64,000 nucleotides of DNA from contig JAJYWN010000021.1 in NCBI GenBank assembly GCA_021791495.1, forward strand, positions 1 to 64,000, in the 5' to 3' direction. Within the stretch, counting starts at the first letter, position 1. Each line of letters begins with the position of its first letter. Below the pieces are notes generated by a model. That model was not told where the DNA came from. It searched no databases and saw only the letters and a program-made list of their open reading frames with translations. Made by a program: the position numbers and the translations under genes. The stretch is from Bacillota bacterium (GTDB lineage: Bacteria; Bacillota; Sulfobacillia; JAJYWN01). Below, piece by piece: positions 34,290-43,038 of the stretch.

Positions 34290-34862
34290 TCCCCGAGGGC
34301 CGCGTATTAGCGAGGCTGCGCCATCCCGTAGCGATGCATGGCGACGGTGCCCCCGGACGGCCCGGCCAGCTCCTGTTGCCCATGGGAGTCGAGATGATGC
34401 CCGGGCTGATCGAAACGACACGGGCGCCCCGTCTGCCCCACGGCAAGGACGCCGCCTGCACCCGTACCCGGTTTGCCCGTTTGGCGACACCGTACGCGGT
34501 GCCCGGGTCGAGCTTAGCCGGATCCAGCACGGGGAGCCCGGCCAGTTCCGCCGTGGGCGTCGTGGCTAGCAGGCGCTCGACCTCCGGTGGCAGCGTGGCC
34601 ATGGTGCCAGCCATACTCGCGATGCAGACCGCCACGCTTCCGGTGCGGGCTATCTTGGCAAACTCGTCGAGGACCAAGGCCGTGCCCAGCACGTCGACCT
34701 GGACAATCCGCTGGGGGCTGGCCTGAACCGGAGATAGACCGGCAGTGTGCACCAAGGCGCGGAAGCTCCCCAACGAAGCGGCGGTTTCGGCAAGGGCGCG
34801 AACTGAGCCCGCGTCCGACACGTCAGTGCGGACCGCGAGCACGTCATGCCCGTCACCGCGGA
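34290..34862 (-). pseudogene. Decayed short-chain dehydrogenase (SDR) gene
   Basis: The minus strand reads as an SDR core: VRTDVSDAGSVRALAETAA, LVHTAGLSP, SMAGTMATLPP, AYGVAKRANRV and SISPGIISTPMG. The catalytic Tyr-x3-Lys is present (YGVAK). The N-terminal nucleotide-binding Gly motif is missing, replaced from ~34863 by repeat-rich sequence. After TPMG the normal continuation (QQELAGPSG) is in another frame, so there is also a frameshift. An open frame of 314 codons covers the area but is not a functional gene. Confidence 0.75.
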
Positions 34863-35219
34863 GTTGTTTGGCGGGTCGGAAAACCGGACACATCCCGCCG
34901 TCGGACCGTCCGGAAATCCGGACAGTCGAGGGTCTTATGTAAACGACACCGGGCTTCCTGGCCCGAATCCGGCCTTCCAAGCAGAGAAACGTCCGGAAAC
35001 CCGGATGGTCCAAAGCCCCCGACCGTCCGAAAAGCCGACCTTTAGCCCCCCTAGATTGTACCTCTAAGCTACAATCCAGCTTCGGGCACTCGATTCCGTT
35101 GTCGGGGCCGAGATAAACTGAGCCAGGCGGCGCCGGAAGTCAGTGAACTTTGCCCGTGATTGAACTCCTCGCTCCAACGTGGTATCCTCCTTGGCGGAAG
35201 ATGCAAAGGAGGTGGACCG
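34863..35219. repeat. Intergenic repeat cluster A: GTCCGGAAA-type palindromes
   Basis: Four copies of a degenerate palindrome close to GTCCGGAAA(n)CCGGAC lie at 34875-34889, 34908-34923, 34991-35006 and 35025-35039. The last is followed by CCGACCTTTAGCCC (35035-35048), which recurs exactly at 59231-59244. No gene is seen in the rest of this stretch. The cluster begins where the SDR remnant loses its 5' end, so it may mark an old insertion or recombination point. Confidence 0.6.
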
Positions 35220-35330
35220 GTGTTCAGCTTCAAGCCTCGCACGATCTCAGGCTTCTCCGCGACTTCAAAGGGAGTAGTCTGCCCTTTCTTGAGCGCAGTC
35301 GCTACCCGGTCCTCTCGCCGTCGCGGTTAG
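35220..35330 (+). CDS. Possible 36-residue small protein
   Basis: A GTG at 35220 is preceded six bases upstream by AAAGGAGGT, a near-perfect ribosome binding site. The 36-codon frame encodes a basic peptide starting FSFKPRTISGF and ending in RSSRRRG. A terminator follows 24 bases after the stop. The compact arrangement of site, short frame and terminator suggests a real small gene or a leader peptide. I do not recognise the peptide, and no promoter is clear. Confidence 0.4.
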   Translation: MFSFKPRTISGFSATSKGVVCPFLSAVATRSSRRRG

Positions 35331-35353
35331 TCCAACCCTGACAAGCGATGTCC

Positions 35354-35388
35354 AAGGCCACGGGTGCGTTCGGCGCCTGTGGCCTTTT
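35354..35388 (+). terminator. Rho-independent terminator
   Basis: An 8-base stem AAGGCCAC/GTGGCCTT (35354-35361 with 35379-35386), with extra pairing inside around a TTCG-like loop, is followed by a short T-run. It ends whatever transcript contains the 36-codon frame. The 245 bases between here and the GTPase gene contain no gene that I can support, only GC-rich CAGCG-type short repeats. Confidence 0.75.
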
Positions 35389-35632
35389 CTGTATCCAGAC
35401 TCCTTCCGTCCACCCTTCTTCACCGTCCGCCTTCCCTTGGCGGAGTAGCGGTCCAGCGCTGAAACGCTCCAGCGGTTCGATGCTGTAGCGCTCTGGCGGT
35501 GAAGAGGCGTAACGGGTGGCGGTGGAGACCGAAAAGGTGCCGGTGCCGGTGCCGCTGCGCCAAGCGTAGCCCTGCAGCTTAGCGTCACCATCGATGCTTC
35601 TCGGTCTTCACCCGAAGGAGGTTAGAGTTTAG

Positions 35633-36586
35633 ATGCCTATGCCACACGAAGAAATGCGCCGGCTGATCAAACGCCGGATAACCGGACTGGAAGGAACCGA
35701 GCGCGTCAAGGTGCTGCGCGAATGCCTGGAGATGCTTCCCGGCTACTACCAGGGGCCTTATGGTGAACTCCGCAAATGGGTCTTGGATCTCATCAACCAG
35801 GCCACGCTGCGCCGGACGGTGCAGCACCACGAACCCTATTTCATCCCCAAGGAGGGCGCCTCCCAGGTGGTGCTGGTCGGGCCGCCCAATGCCGGCAAGT
35901 CCTCCCTGCTGAAGGCCCTGACCGGTCGCCAGGTGGCGGTGGGTGACTATCCCTTCACGACCTTGCGCCCCGTCGCCGGCATGGTCAAGTTCGGCGGCGC
36001 GACCGTGCAGTTGGTGGACCTTCCCGGCCTGCTGGACGGCGCCGTAGACGGCAAGGGTGGAGGGCGCTCGCTCCTTGGCGCCATCCGCATGGCCGACGCG
36101 GTGCTTTTTGTCGCCCCCCTCTTGTCGGAGGGAATGCGCGAATTCCACCTGGTATATGAAGAGGTGACCATCGAAGCCGGCATCGACCTAAAGAGTGGCC
36201 TGGTCGGCACGAAGTGCGACCTTGACGGTAGCGAAACCGTGTGGGCAGACCTGACTGCAGCCTACGCGGGCCCACCGGACATGCCGGCTGTTCTCTGTTC
36301 GGTCGCACGCGGGGAGGGGCTGGAGGAAGTTCGGGAACTCATCTGGCGGCTGTACGGCCTCAAGCGGGTCTACTGCCGGCCCAAGGGCAAGCCCGTCTCA
36401 CCGGACCCGGTGGTGCTTTCGCCCGGCGGAACGGTACGCGACTTCGTGGCCGCCTTGAACCGCGCCTGGCTGCCGGCGGTGCAGGGGGCCCGGGTGAGCG
36501 GGCCCAGTAGCCGGTTCGACCGCCAGTCCGTGGGACTGGACCATATCCTGGCCGACGGCGATGTGGTGGAGTTGCCGGTTCGCTGA
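35633..36586 (+). CDS. DRG/Obg-type GTPase with C-terminal TGS domain
   Basis: A 317-residue GTPase: G1 GPPNAGKSS (~residue 83), G3 DLPGLLDGA, and a G4-like GTKCD in place of NKxD. An N-terminal helical region precedes the G domain. The C-terminal ~75 residues (LSPGGTVRDFVAAL and LDHILADGDVVEL) form a TGS domain. This order resembles the DRG proteins of archaea and eukaryotes, which act on ribosomes, more than bacterial Obg. Two ATGs (35633, 35639) follow an AAGGAGG site. A role in translation is inferred from the family. It is a single gene followed by the LuxR regulator. Confidence 0.8.
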   Translation: MPMPHEEMRRLIKRRITGLEGTERVKVLRECLEMLPGYYQGPYGELRKWVLDLINQATLRRTVQHHEPYFIPKEGASQVVLVGPPNAGKSSLLKALTGRQVAVGDYPFTTLRPVAGMVKFGGATVQLVDLPGLLDGAVDGKGGGRSLLGAIRMADAVLFVAPLLSEGMREFHLVYEEVTIEAGIDLKSGLVGTKCDLDGSETVWADLTAAYAGPPDMPAVLCSVARGEGLEEVRELIWRLYGLKRVYCRPKGKPVSPDPVVLSPGGTVRDFVAALNRAWLPAVQGARVSGPSSRFDRQSVGLDHILADGDVVELPVR

Positions 36587-36683
36587 AGGGCACAAGCGCA
36601 GCCGCGGCAGACCACAGGGGAGGAGCAGACCGGATCAGCGGCGTAACTACAGATGACTAGACACTTGAGGGAGGGGGCCCCCC

Positions 36684-39203
36684 ATGCCTCACCCGCTGCT
36701 GGCAACCAAGCTGTACTTGCCCCCCACCCAGCCCATGGCGGTCAGGCGAAGACGCTTGACCGCGCGGCTATGCGCAGGACTGCGACAACCATTGACTCTG
36801 ATCTCGGCGCCGGCCGGCTTTGGAAAGACCACGCTGGTAAGCGAGTGGCGGGATACATCTGAAGGGCAGGTGTATCCCCTGGCCTGGCTATCGCTGGACG
36901 GCAGCGACAATGACCCTGCGCGGTTTTGGGCCTACGCCTTGGCCGCCCTCAAAACTGAGTCCATGTTGGCGGAGGCTTTGCCGGAGGAGTTGGATGTCGG
37001 TGCCCCGCCCGAAGTGCTTCTAGCTGGGCTCATCAACGGCATGGGCGAGGTCAAGGTGGGCAAGGCTCCTGCCGTGCTGGTGCTCGACGACTACCACGTT
37101 ATCGAGATGCCGGCCATCCATGCTGCCGTCAGCTACCTTGCGGAGCACCTTCCGCCCACGCTCCGCCTGGTGATACTGACCCGGTCCGATCCGCCCTGGC
37201 CCCTGGCGCGCCTCCGCGCCCACGGGCTGATGTCCGAGATACGCGCGGCCGACCTCCGCTTCACCCCCGACGAGGCGGCGGAGTTCCTCACTCGGGCCAT
37301 GGGCCTGAACCTGACCGCCGCCGACATCACCACCCTGGAGGAACGGACGGAGGGCTGGATCGCAGCCCTGCAGATGGTGGCGATCTCCTTGGAGGGCCAC
37401 CCGGACCCCCACGCCTTCATCACGGCTTTCTCCGGCGAAAACCGGTACATCGCCGACTACCTGGCGGAGGAGGTCATCGGGGCGCAGCCCGAGCCCCTGC
37501 GCCGGTTCCTGCTGCACGCGTCGGTCCTGGATCAACTCAGCGCCCCGCTGTGCGACGCGGTGGCTGGTGCCGTGGGTAGCCCTGAGACGGTGACCCGCAG
37601 CGGCGCGGGCAGTACAGATACCCGCCCCGACAGCCGGACCCTCCTCGATCAGGCCGAGCGTAAGGGGCTATTCCTGGTGCCCCTGGATGCCGAACGGCGC
37701 TGGTACCGGTTCCACCACCTCTTCGGCGACCTCCTCCGCACGCGTCTGCTCCAGACTGAGCCCGACCTGGTGCCCACCCTGCACATCCGCGCCTCGACCT
37801 GGCTGGCGGCGAACGGCTTCACCCTGGAGGCCGCCGGGCACAGTGTCGCCGCCCGCGATTTCGAACGCGCCGCGGATTTGGTGGAGAAGCACGCCGGCAA
37901 CTGGTGGGCCCTGGCGCACTCCATGTTCCTCGATGTGGTCATGAAGCTCCCGGCCGAGGTGACGGGCCGCCGGCCCGTCTTCTGCATGTACCAAGCCTGG
38001 CTGAACTGCATCACGGGGAGGTTGGACGAGGCGTCGGCCTTGGTCGAGGCCACCCAGCGCCTCCCGGACGCGCCGGCGGACATCAGGTCGTTCCTCGAAG
38101 CCATGCGGGCCTACATCAACGAACTCACCGGGCGGCCCTACACCTTCACCGATGCCGTGGTTCAGGCGCTCGAATTCATCCCAGAAGCCAGCGTGGCTAT
38201 GCGTGGCAGCGCCGACGTCATCGTCGCGTACGTTCTGCAGATGAACGAGCGCTTTGAGGAAGCCGCCGCCATCCTGGCGCGGGCCGCCGAACGGGAAGTG
38301 GCCGGCAACACCACGAACGCCATCCCCATCTCCATCTCCCGCCTGGCGCGCATCCGGCTTATTCAAGGGCAGGTGACAGAGGCGGCCGAACTCTGCCGCC
38401 ACTACTACTCCATCATCAAGGAACGCGGTGCCGCACGCTTCTACATCGGCGGCAACCTGCCCGCCGTCCTGGCCGACGCTCTCCGGCTCCAGGGAGACTT
38501 GGCGGGCGCCGAGCAGTACGCCCAGGAAGGCGTGCAGCTAAACAGCGCGTGGCCCATCCCGAACGGCATCGCCATGGCGATGCAGTCATTGGCGCGGGTC
38601 CGTCTCGCCAAGCGTGACGCCGCCGGCGCGCTGGACCTCCTTGAACAAGAGGAGGCCGCCATCCGTGGCCGCATGCTCCCTCACGACCTGGTGAACGACC
38701 GGTTGGCGCTGAGGGTTTGGGCGTGGCTGGCACAGGGGAACCTCGAAGCGGCGGAGCGGTGGGCTCGGGACAGCGGGTTGACCACCGCGGACCCGCTCAG
38801 TTACCGACGGGAGACCGAGTACATCACCCTGGCCAGGGTGCTATTGGCGGGCGGGCGCGCGGAGGGAGTGGCGGCGGGGAAAGCCCTGGCGTCCCGTCTG
38901 GCCGCGGCGGCGGAAGCCGGCGGACGGCTGGGGCGACTGAGGGAGATCGAAGGCCTGCTACCGGGCGTCCGGCTATCGAGCGGCCTGCCGCCGGCCGCGC
39001 CGCCCGACGGAATCCTGAGCGAGCGCGAACTGGAGATTCTCCGCCTCCTGGCCAGCGGCTGTTCGAATCAGGACATGGCCGATACGCTTATCGTGGCCAT
39101 CGGCACGGTCAAGACTCACGTGCACAACATCTTCCGCAAGTTGGGGGCGGATAGCCGCACCGGCGCCGTGGCGCGGGCGCGGGACCTTGGCCTGCTAGGC
39201 TAA
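36684..39203 (+). CDS. Large LuxR-family (MalT-like, LAL) transcriptional regulator
   Basis: An 839-residue regulator. The N-terminal ~330 residues are a STAND-type ATPase: Walker A APAGFGKTTL, Walker B VLVLDDYH, and a KLYLPP start typical of MalT relatives. The middle is built of helical TPR-like repeats. The last ~60 residues are a LuxR helix-turn-helix (LSERELEILRLLASG, GTVKTHVHNIFRKLG). MalT-type proteins bind an inducer and ATP and then activate promoters. The inducer and targets are unknown; the two small genes downstream on the same strand are candidates. The ATG at 36684 follows GAGGGAGG. Confidence 0.9.
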   Translation: MPHPLLATKLYLPPTQPMAVRRRRLTARLCAGLRQPLTLISAPAGFGKTTLVSEWRDTSEGQVYPLAWLSLDGSDNDPARFWAYALAALKTESMLAEALPEELDVGAPPEVLLAGLINGMGEVKVGKAPAVLVLDDYHVIEMPAIHAAVSYLAEHLPPTLRLVILTRSDPPWPLARLRAHGLMSEIRAADLRFTPDEAAEFLTRAMGLNLTAADITTLEERTEGWIAALQMVAISLEGHPDPHAFITAFSGENRYIADYLAEEVIGAQPEPLRRFLLHASVLDQLSAPLCDAVAGAVGSPETVTRSGAGSTDTRPDSRTLLDQAERKGLFLVPLDAERRWYRFHHLFGDLLRTRLLQTEPDLVPTLHIRASTWLAANGFTLEAAGHSVAARDFERAADLVEKHAGNWWALAHSMFLDVVMKLPAEVTGRRPVFCMYQAWLNCITGRLDEASALVEATQRLPDAPADIRSFLEAMRAYINELTGRPYTFTDAVVQALEFIPEASVAMRGSADVIVAYVLQMNERFEEAAAILARAAEREVAGNTTNAIPISISRLARIRLIQGQVTEAAELCRHYYSIIKERGAARFYIGGNLPAVLADALRLQGDLAGAEQYAQEGVQLNSAWPIPNGIAMAMQSLARVRLAKRDAAGALDLLEQEEAAIRGRMLPHDLVNDRLALRVWAWLAQGNLEAAERWARDSGLTTADPLSYRRETEYITLARVLLAGGRAEGVAAGKALASRLAAAAEAGGRLGRLREIEGLLPGVRLSSGLPPAAPPDGILSERELEILRLLASGCSNQDMADTLIVAIGTVKTHVHNIFRKLGADSRTGAVARARDLGLLG

Positions 39204-39315
39204 ACCCTCGAATCTATCCTTCGATTGATTGTCGGCCGCCCCAGTTTAGGCCCAGAATGTGACTAGCGACAGAGCCGTAACAGGCTTTGACGGTCGAAGG
39301 GGAGGCTGAATTCAA

Positions 39316-39696
39316 ATGCAAGCGACTTCTGGACAGAGTGTGACTTGGGTGTTCCCGGCCGTCATTTCGGCGGCGGTAGTGGCGGCGGTCGCCTTGGGCG
39401 CCAAGATCCCGGTGATCGGTAATGGCCGCGCCGCCTTCTTCGTCCTGGCGTTTTTCGGCTCGCAGCTGTGCGGGATGACGTTCCGGGTCCCGCCCAGCCA
39501 TTGGACCCACGGCTGGCTGAACCCCTTCACCGTGGCGGGAATCGTCATCGGCCTTGGCAACCTGCTCTTGGTCGCCTCGGTCCTCTTCCGCTTCAAGCTG
39601 CCGCTCATCTCCTCGGTCCAGGCGGCCACACTGGCCCTGGGGGCGTCGATGGCTGTGAAGGTGATCTTGGCGACGCTCCGCTCCGCCATCGGCTAG
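39316..39696 (+). CDS. Small four-helix membrane protein
   Basis: A 126-residue protein with four hydrophobic segments (about residues 10-30, 38-52, 68-88 and 98-120) and a polar PPSHWTHGW loop. The ATG at 39316 follows GGAGG ten bases upstream. I do not recognise a named family. It sits between the LuxR regulator and a small hypothetical gene, six bases from the latter, so the two are probably co-expressed and possibly controlled by the regulator. Confidence 0.6.
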   Translation: MQATSGQSVTWVFPAVISAAVVAAVALGAKIPVIGNGRAAFFVLAFFGSQLCGMTFRVPPSHWTHGWLNPFTVAGIVIGLGNLLLVASVLFRFKLPLISSVQAATLALGASMAVKVILATLRSAIG

Positions 39697-39702
39697 ACGC
39701 CC

Positions 39703-39954
39703 ATGGCTGTGAAGGAAACATCGAGAAGGACCACGCGCTACGAAATCCGCTTGGCCGGGCGACTGCCAAGGAACTGGACCGATTGGTTCGACGGGTTCAC
39801 CGACGCGGCGGCGGAGGGAGCGAGGGCAGATGGGGCGGTGGCCGGCGAAACGGTGTTGACAGGGTCCGTCCCCGACCAATCGGCGCTGCTGGGGCTGCTG
39901 AACACGGTGTGCCGCCTGAACCTGACGCTGCTATCGGTAAGACGGCTGGATTAG
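39703..39954 (+). CDS. Small conserved hypothetical protein
   Basis: An 83-residue soluble protein. Its pattern, YEIRLAGRLPRNWTDWFDGF, then TVLTGSVPDQSALLGLLN and a closing LNLTLLSVRRL, matches a widespread family of small hypothetical proteins found beside regulators and membrane proteins. A short Gly/Ala-rich insert lies in the middle. It starts six bases after the small membrane protein gene. No function is known to me. Confidence 0.6.
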   Translation: MAVKETSRRTTRYEIRLAGRLPRNWTDWFDGFTDAAAEGARADGAVAGETVLTGSVPDQSALLGLLNTVCRLNLTLLSVRRLD

Positions 39955-39994
39955 GAGGAAAGCCCTTCCGTCGAAAGTAAAGTTATGCGAGCCC

Positions 39995-40025
39995 CGATAT
40001 TTGCTACCCAAACTGTGGTACGATA
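39995..40025 (+). promoter_or_regulatory. Conserved promoter of the first RRM gene
   Basis: This block recurs upstream of the second RRM gene (58534-58563) with few differences. Its shared core is GCTrCCCrAACnGTGGTACGATA. TACGAT at 40019-40024 preceded by TG fits an extended -10 element; no matching -35 is seen. The conservation between two distant loci makes a regulatory role likely. Confidence 0.55.
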
Positions 40026-40095
40026 GCCTTCGGTGGGTTGTAGCTTCTTTCGCGGGATTGAGGAAGCGGACCTAACCATGCAGAAGGGGTGAAGC

Positions 40096-40392
40096 ATGAG
40101 TAAGAAGCTTTTCGTCGGCAATCTGAGTTGGGATACCACTGATGAGGACCTCCGGAACGAATTCAGTCGCGTCGCGCCGGTGTTGTCTGCCACAGTGGCA
40201 ACGGATAGGGACACGGGCCGTTCCAGAGGTTTTGGCTTCGTGGAAGTGGAAGAATCCGATGCGGCAGCAGTCATTTCCAGCATGAACGGTAAGGATGTTG
40301 GCGGCCGCCAGCTCACCGTGAACGAAGCTAGGCCCAGAGAATCCCGGGGCAATTCCGGTGGTTTTAGGCGCGGAGGTTCGAGCCGCTACTAA
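40096..40392 (+). CDS. RRM-type RNA-binding protein
   Basis: A 98-residue single RRM protein. RNP2 is LFVGNLSW and RNP1 is RGFGFVEV, both with the aromatic residues that stack on RNA bases. A Gly/Arg/Ser-rich tail follows (about residues 82-98). In bacteria such proteins occur in cyanobacteria and some Bacillota and are often cold-induced or act as RNA chaperones. The protein is nearly identical in its core to the one at 58649-58945. The ATG at 40096 follows an AGAAGGGGTGAAGC leader that both genes share. A strong terminator follows at 40424. Confidence 0.9.
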   Translation: MSKKLFVGNLSWDTTDEDLRNEFSRVAPVLSATVATDRDTGRSRGFGFVEVEESDAAAVISSMNGKDVGGRQLTVNEARPRESRGNSGGFRRGGSSRY

Positions 40393-40423
40393 GCTCGAGA
40401 CTCCGTAAAGAGATGGTTTTGGG

Positions 40424-40451
40424 AAAGGCCCTGGCGTTTGCCAGGGCCTTT
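40424..40451 (+). terminator. Strong, possibly bidirectional terminator
   Basis: A perfect 12-base stem, AAAGGCCCTGGC with GCCAGGGCCTTT around a GTTT loop, begins 32 bases after the RRM stop. As A and T runs flank both sides, it may also end the minus-strand carboxylate operon, whose last stop is at 40472. Confidence 0.85.
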
Positions 40452-40471
40452 GTCATTAGCGGCACCAGCCA

Positions 40472-41374
40472 TCACGCGATGCGACCATCCCTGGCGCCCT
40501 TTGCGAACACCAGGTCGGCCTCAGCGAACTCCTGGTATTCCACCAGCCGGTACAGCTCCTGGCGGTCCAGCATGCGGCCGACGAAACCCACCTGGGTACC
40601 CGTGGCCCTAAGCTCCACCAAGGCGTCCCGCACCGCCTTCATCATCACCCGAAAGACGGTGACAGGGAAAATGGTGATCTGATAGCCCATCCGGGCGAAC
40701 TCCGCCTGAGGGAGATACGGCGTCTGGCCGAAGTCGGTCATGTTCGCCAAAAGGGGTACGCCGGGCGCGCATTCACGCATGCGGCGCGCGAACTCGGCAA
40801 ACTCCTCCCTCGTGTTCAACGCCTCGGGGAACACCACATCGGCTCCCGCCTCGACATACGCCCGCGCGCGCGCCACGGCATCTTCGAACCCGTGGACGGC
40901 CTTGGCGTCGGTGCGGGCAATGATGACGAAATCGGGATCACGCCGGGCGCCGACGGCGGCACGGAGCTTCTGGCACATCTCGTCCGTGGAAATGACGGCC
41001 TTCCCGGGCAGGTGGCCGCACCTCTTCGGGAAGACCTGGTCCTCGATGTGCACCCCGGCCACACCGGCCCGTTCGCACTCCCGGATGGCCCGGGCGGCAT
41101 TGTGGACACCACCGAAACCTGTGTCCATGTCGGCGATGACTGGTAGCTCCGGCACCGCCGCCGCGATGTAGCCGGCCGTCCGGACCATCTCGGACATGTC
41201 CATCAGCCCGATATCGGGCACCCCGGCCACGCCGTTGGCCGTGGCCGCGCCAGAAACGTACACAGCCTGAAACCCAACTTCCCTCGCGATCTTGGCGACG
41301 ATGGCGTCGAAGGCGCCGGGCACTGCCAGTGGTTCACCCTTCAGCAGTTCTCGGAGCTTGGTTGTGGTTCGCAT
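40472..41374 (-). CDS. Isocitrate lyase / PEP mutase family enzyme (methylisocitrate-lyase-like)
   Basis: A 300-residue barrel enzyme: DMDTGFGG metal-binding segment, KRCGHLPGK active-site loop with the catalytic Cys, and ARTDA. These fit methylisocitrate lyase (PrpB), 2,3-dimethylmalate lyase and oxaloacetate-hydrolase relatives, which split or cleave C-C bonds next to carboxylates. It is last in an operon with LeuC/LeuD-like, PrpD-like and HMGL-like genes, so it is the likely cleavage step. Start chosen at ATG 41374, where homology begins; the AAAGGA site is 14 bases away, so the start is less sure. Exact substrate is open. Confidence 0.85.
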   Translation of the reverse strand: MRTTTKLRELLKGEPLAVPGAFDAIVAKIAREVGFQAVYVSGAATANGVAGVPDIGLMDMSEMVRTAGYIAAAVPELPVIADMDTGFGGVHNAARAIRECERAGVAGVHIEDQVFPKRCGHLPGKAVISTDEMCQKLRAAVGARRDPDFVIIARTDAKAVHGFEDAVARARAYVEAGADVVFPEALNTREEFAEFARRMRECAPGVPLLANMTDFGQTPYLPQAEFARMGYQITIFPVTVFRVMMKAVRDALVELRATGTQVGFVGRMLDRQELYRLVEYQEFAEADLVFAKGARDGRIA

Positions 41375-41498
41375 AGTGTTTTGGTCAAATCCTTTCGTGT
41401 CATGGGGGCGCCCCGGCCAGTCGACCCACCGATCAGGCGAGCGCACGGGCGGACGGGGCGTCTCCGGTCATGTCGATTCAGGCTGGCTTGATCACCGT

Positions 41499-43025
41499 CT
41501 AGGCAGCCGGCTCGTGTGCCGCCGCCTTAGCGGCTTTCTTCTTGTTCCGGTATCCTTTGGTCGCATCCCACACCACGGCGAACAGCCCGACCGCCAGTGC
41601 CACAGCGCTAATCGGGCTGGTCAGGAAGACCACCGGATGACCTCCCGATAGCTGCATGGATTGACGCAGGGACTGCTCGAACCGGTCGCCTAGGACCAGC
41701 GCCAGCACCAAGGCCGCCGGCGGGAGGCCGATCAGTCGCATGAAGTACCCCACGACCCCGAACAGGATGACCAGATAGACATCGATCATGCTGTTGTTGG
41801 TGGCATAGGCTCCCACCACGGCCAGGGCGATGATCGCCGGCATCAGGAACTTGGGCGAGATGTCCAGTATCTTGACGAACATACCGATCAGAGGCAGGTT
41901 TAGTATCAAAAGAATGACATTGGAGATAAGCATGGAAGCAAGGACCGTCCAGACCAGATCGGCCTGCTCAGTGAAGAGCATGGGACCTGGACGGATCCCC
42001 CACATCATCAGGGCGCCCATCATAACGGCGGTTGTGCCGGTGGCCGGGATCCCGAGGGTGAGCGTGGGAATCATGGCCCCGGCGGAGGCAGCGTTGTTGG
42101 ACGTCTCGGCGGCGGCCACCCCTTCGATGGCCCCCTGGCCAAAACGCTCCGGATGCCTTGAAAGCCGTTTTTCGGTCATGTAGGAGATCACCGAGGCCAT
42201 GATCGGCCCGGCACCGGGCAGGACACCGGCCAAGAAGCCGATGACCGTCCCGCGGCCGATGGGGCCCGCCGAATCCCTGAACTCCTGCTTGCTGGGCCAC
42301 AGCCGGCCCTTCAGGGCCAGACGCTCGGCCGAGGCGCCCCCCTGACGGATCTCGCGGAAGTACCAGAGCACCTCGCCGACACCGAAGATGCCGACGATGA
42401 CCGATAGGAACTCCACACCGTCCAGAAGCTCCGTGACCCCCATGGTGAACCGCGGGACGCCGGTCTGCAGGTCTGTGCCCACGGTGGAGATCATCAGGCC
42501 CAGGCAGATGGCGATGGCGCTCTTCACGATGGAGCCGCCCATCATCGCGGCTGAGAGCATCAGTGCGGCCAGCATCACCGCGAAGTATTCCGTGGGTCCG
42601 AACTTCAGAGCGAACTCGGCCAAGGGTGGAGCCAAAAAGACGATGCCCCCGAGGGCCACCACACCGCCGATCCACGAACCGATGGCCGAGATGGCCAGAG
42701 CCGAGCCGGCCCGGCCCTGCTTGGCCATTTCAAACCCATCCAGGGCGGTCATCACCGAGGCTGCCTCACCCGGCACTCGCAGGAGCACCGAGGTCAGGGA
42801 ACCGCCGTACATGGAGCCGGCGTAGACGGCCGTCATCATGATTAAGGCGGTATCCGGCCGCATGGAGAAGGCTACCGGGATCAAGAGGGCCAGGGTGGCT
42901 GCCGGGCCCAGGCCCGGCAGCACACCCACGATGGTCCCCAACAGTGCGCCCAAGACAGCCGACGTTAGATTGGCGAAGCTCAGGGCGCCTTCGAAGCCGT
43001 GGAGCAGAAGCTGTAGGTTTTCCAT
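41499..43025 (-). CDS. Tripartite tricarboxylate transporter, large membrane subunit TctA
   Basis: A 508-residue membrane protein with about 11 hydrophobic segments and the TctA marks: GTIVGVLPGLGPAATLALLIP near the start, YAGSMYGGS, and the second-half repeat GFLAGVLPGAGPIMAS. It forms the sodium- or proton-driven channel of TctABC importers for citrate-like acids. The ATG at 43025 follows AAGGAGG. It is preceded by TctB (13 bases) and followed by the lyase gene. An Ala/Lys-rich cytoplasmic tail ends the protein. Confidence 0.95.
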   Translation of the reverse strand: MENLQLLLHGFEGALSFANLTSAVLGALLGTIVGVLPGLGPAATLALLIPVAFSMRPDTALIMMTAVYAGSMYGGSLTSVLLRVPGEAASVMTALDGFEMAKQGRAGSALAISAIGSWIGGVVALGGIVFLAPPLAEFALKFGPTEYFAVMLAALMLSAAMMGGSIVKSAIAICLGLMISTVGTDLQTGVPRFTMGVTELLDGVEFLSVIVGIFGVGEVLWYFREIRQGGASAERLALKGRLWPSKQEFRDSAGPIGRGTVIGFLAGVLPGAGPIMASVISYMTEKRLSRHPERFGQGAIEGVAAAETSNNAASAGAMIPTLTLGIPATGTTAVMMGALMMWGIRPGPMLFTEQADLVWTVLASMLISNVILLILNLPLIGMFVKILDISPKFLMPAIIALAVVGAYATNNSMIDVYLVILFGVVGYFMRLIGLPPAALVLALVLGDRFEQSLRQSMQLSGGHPVVFLTSPISAVALAVGLFAVVWDATKGYRNKKKAAKAAAHEPAA

Positions 43026-43038
43026 AGCTTCTTCCTCC

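Noticed and set aside
34069-35013. Intact SDR enzyme of 314 residues
   Set aside because: The nucleotide-binding N-terminus is missing and the family frame changes after TPMG, so the open frame mixes remnant and unrelated sequence.
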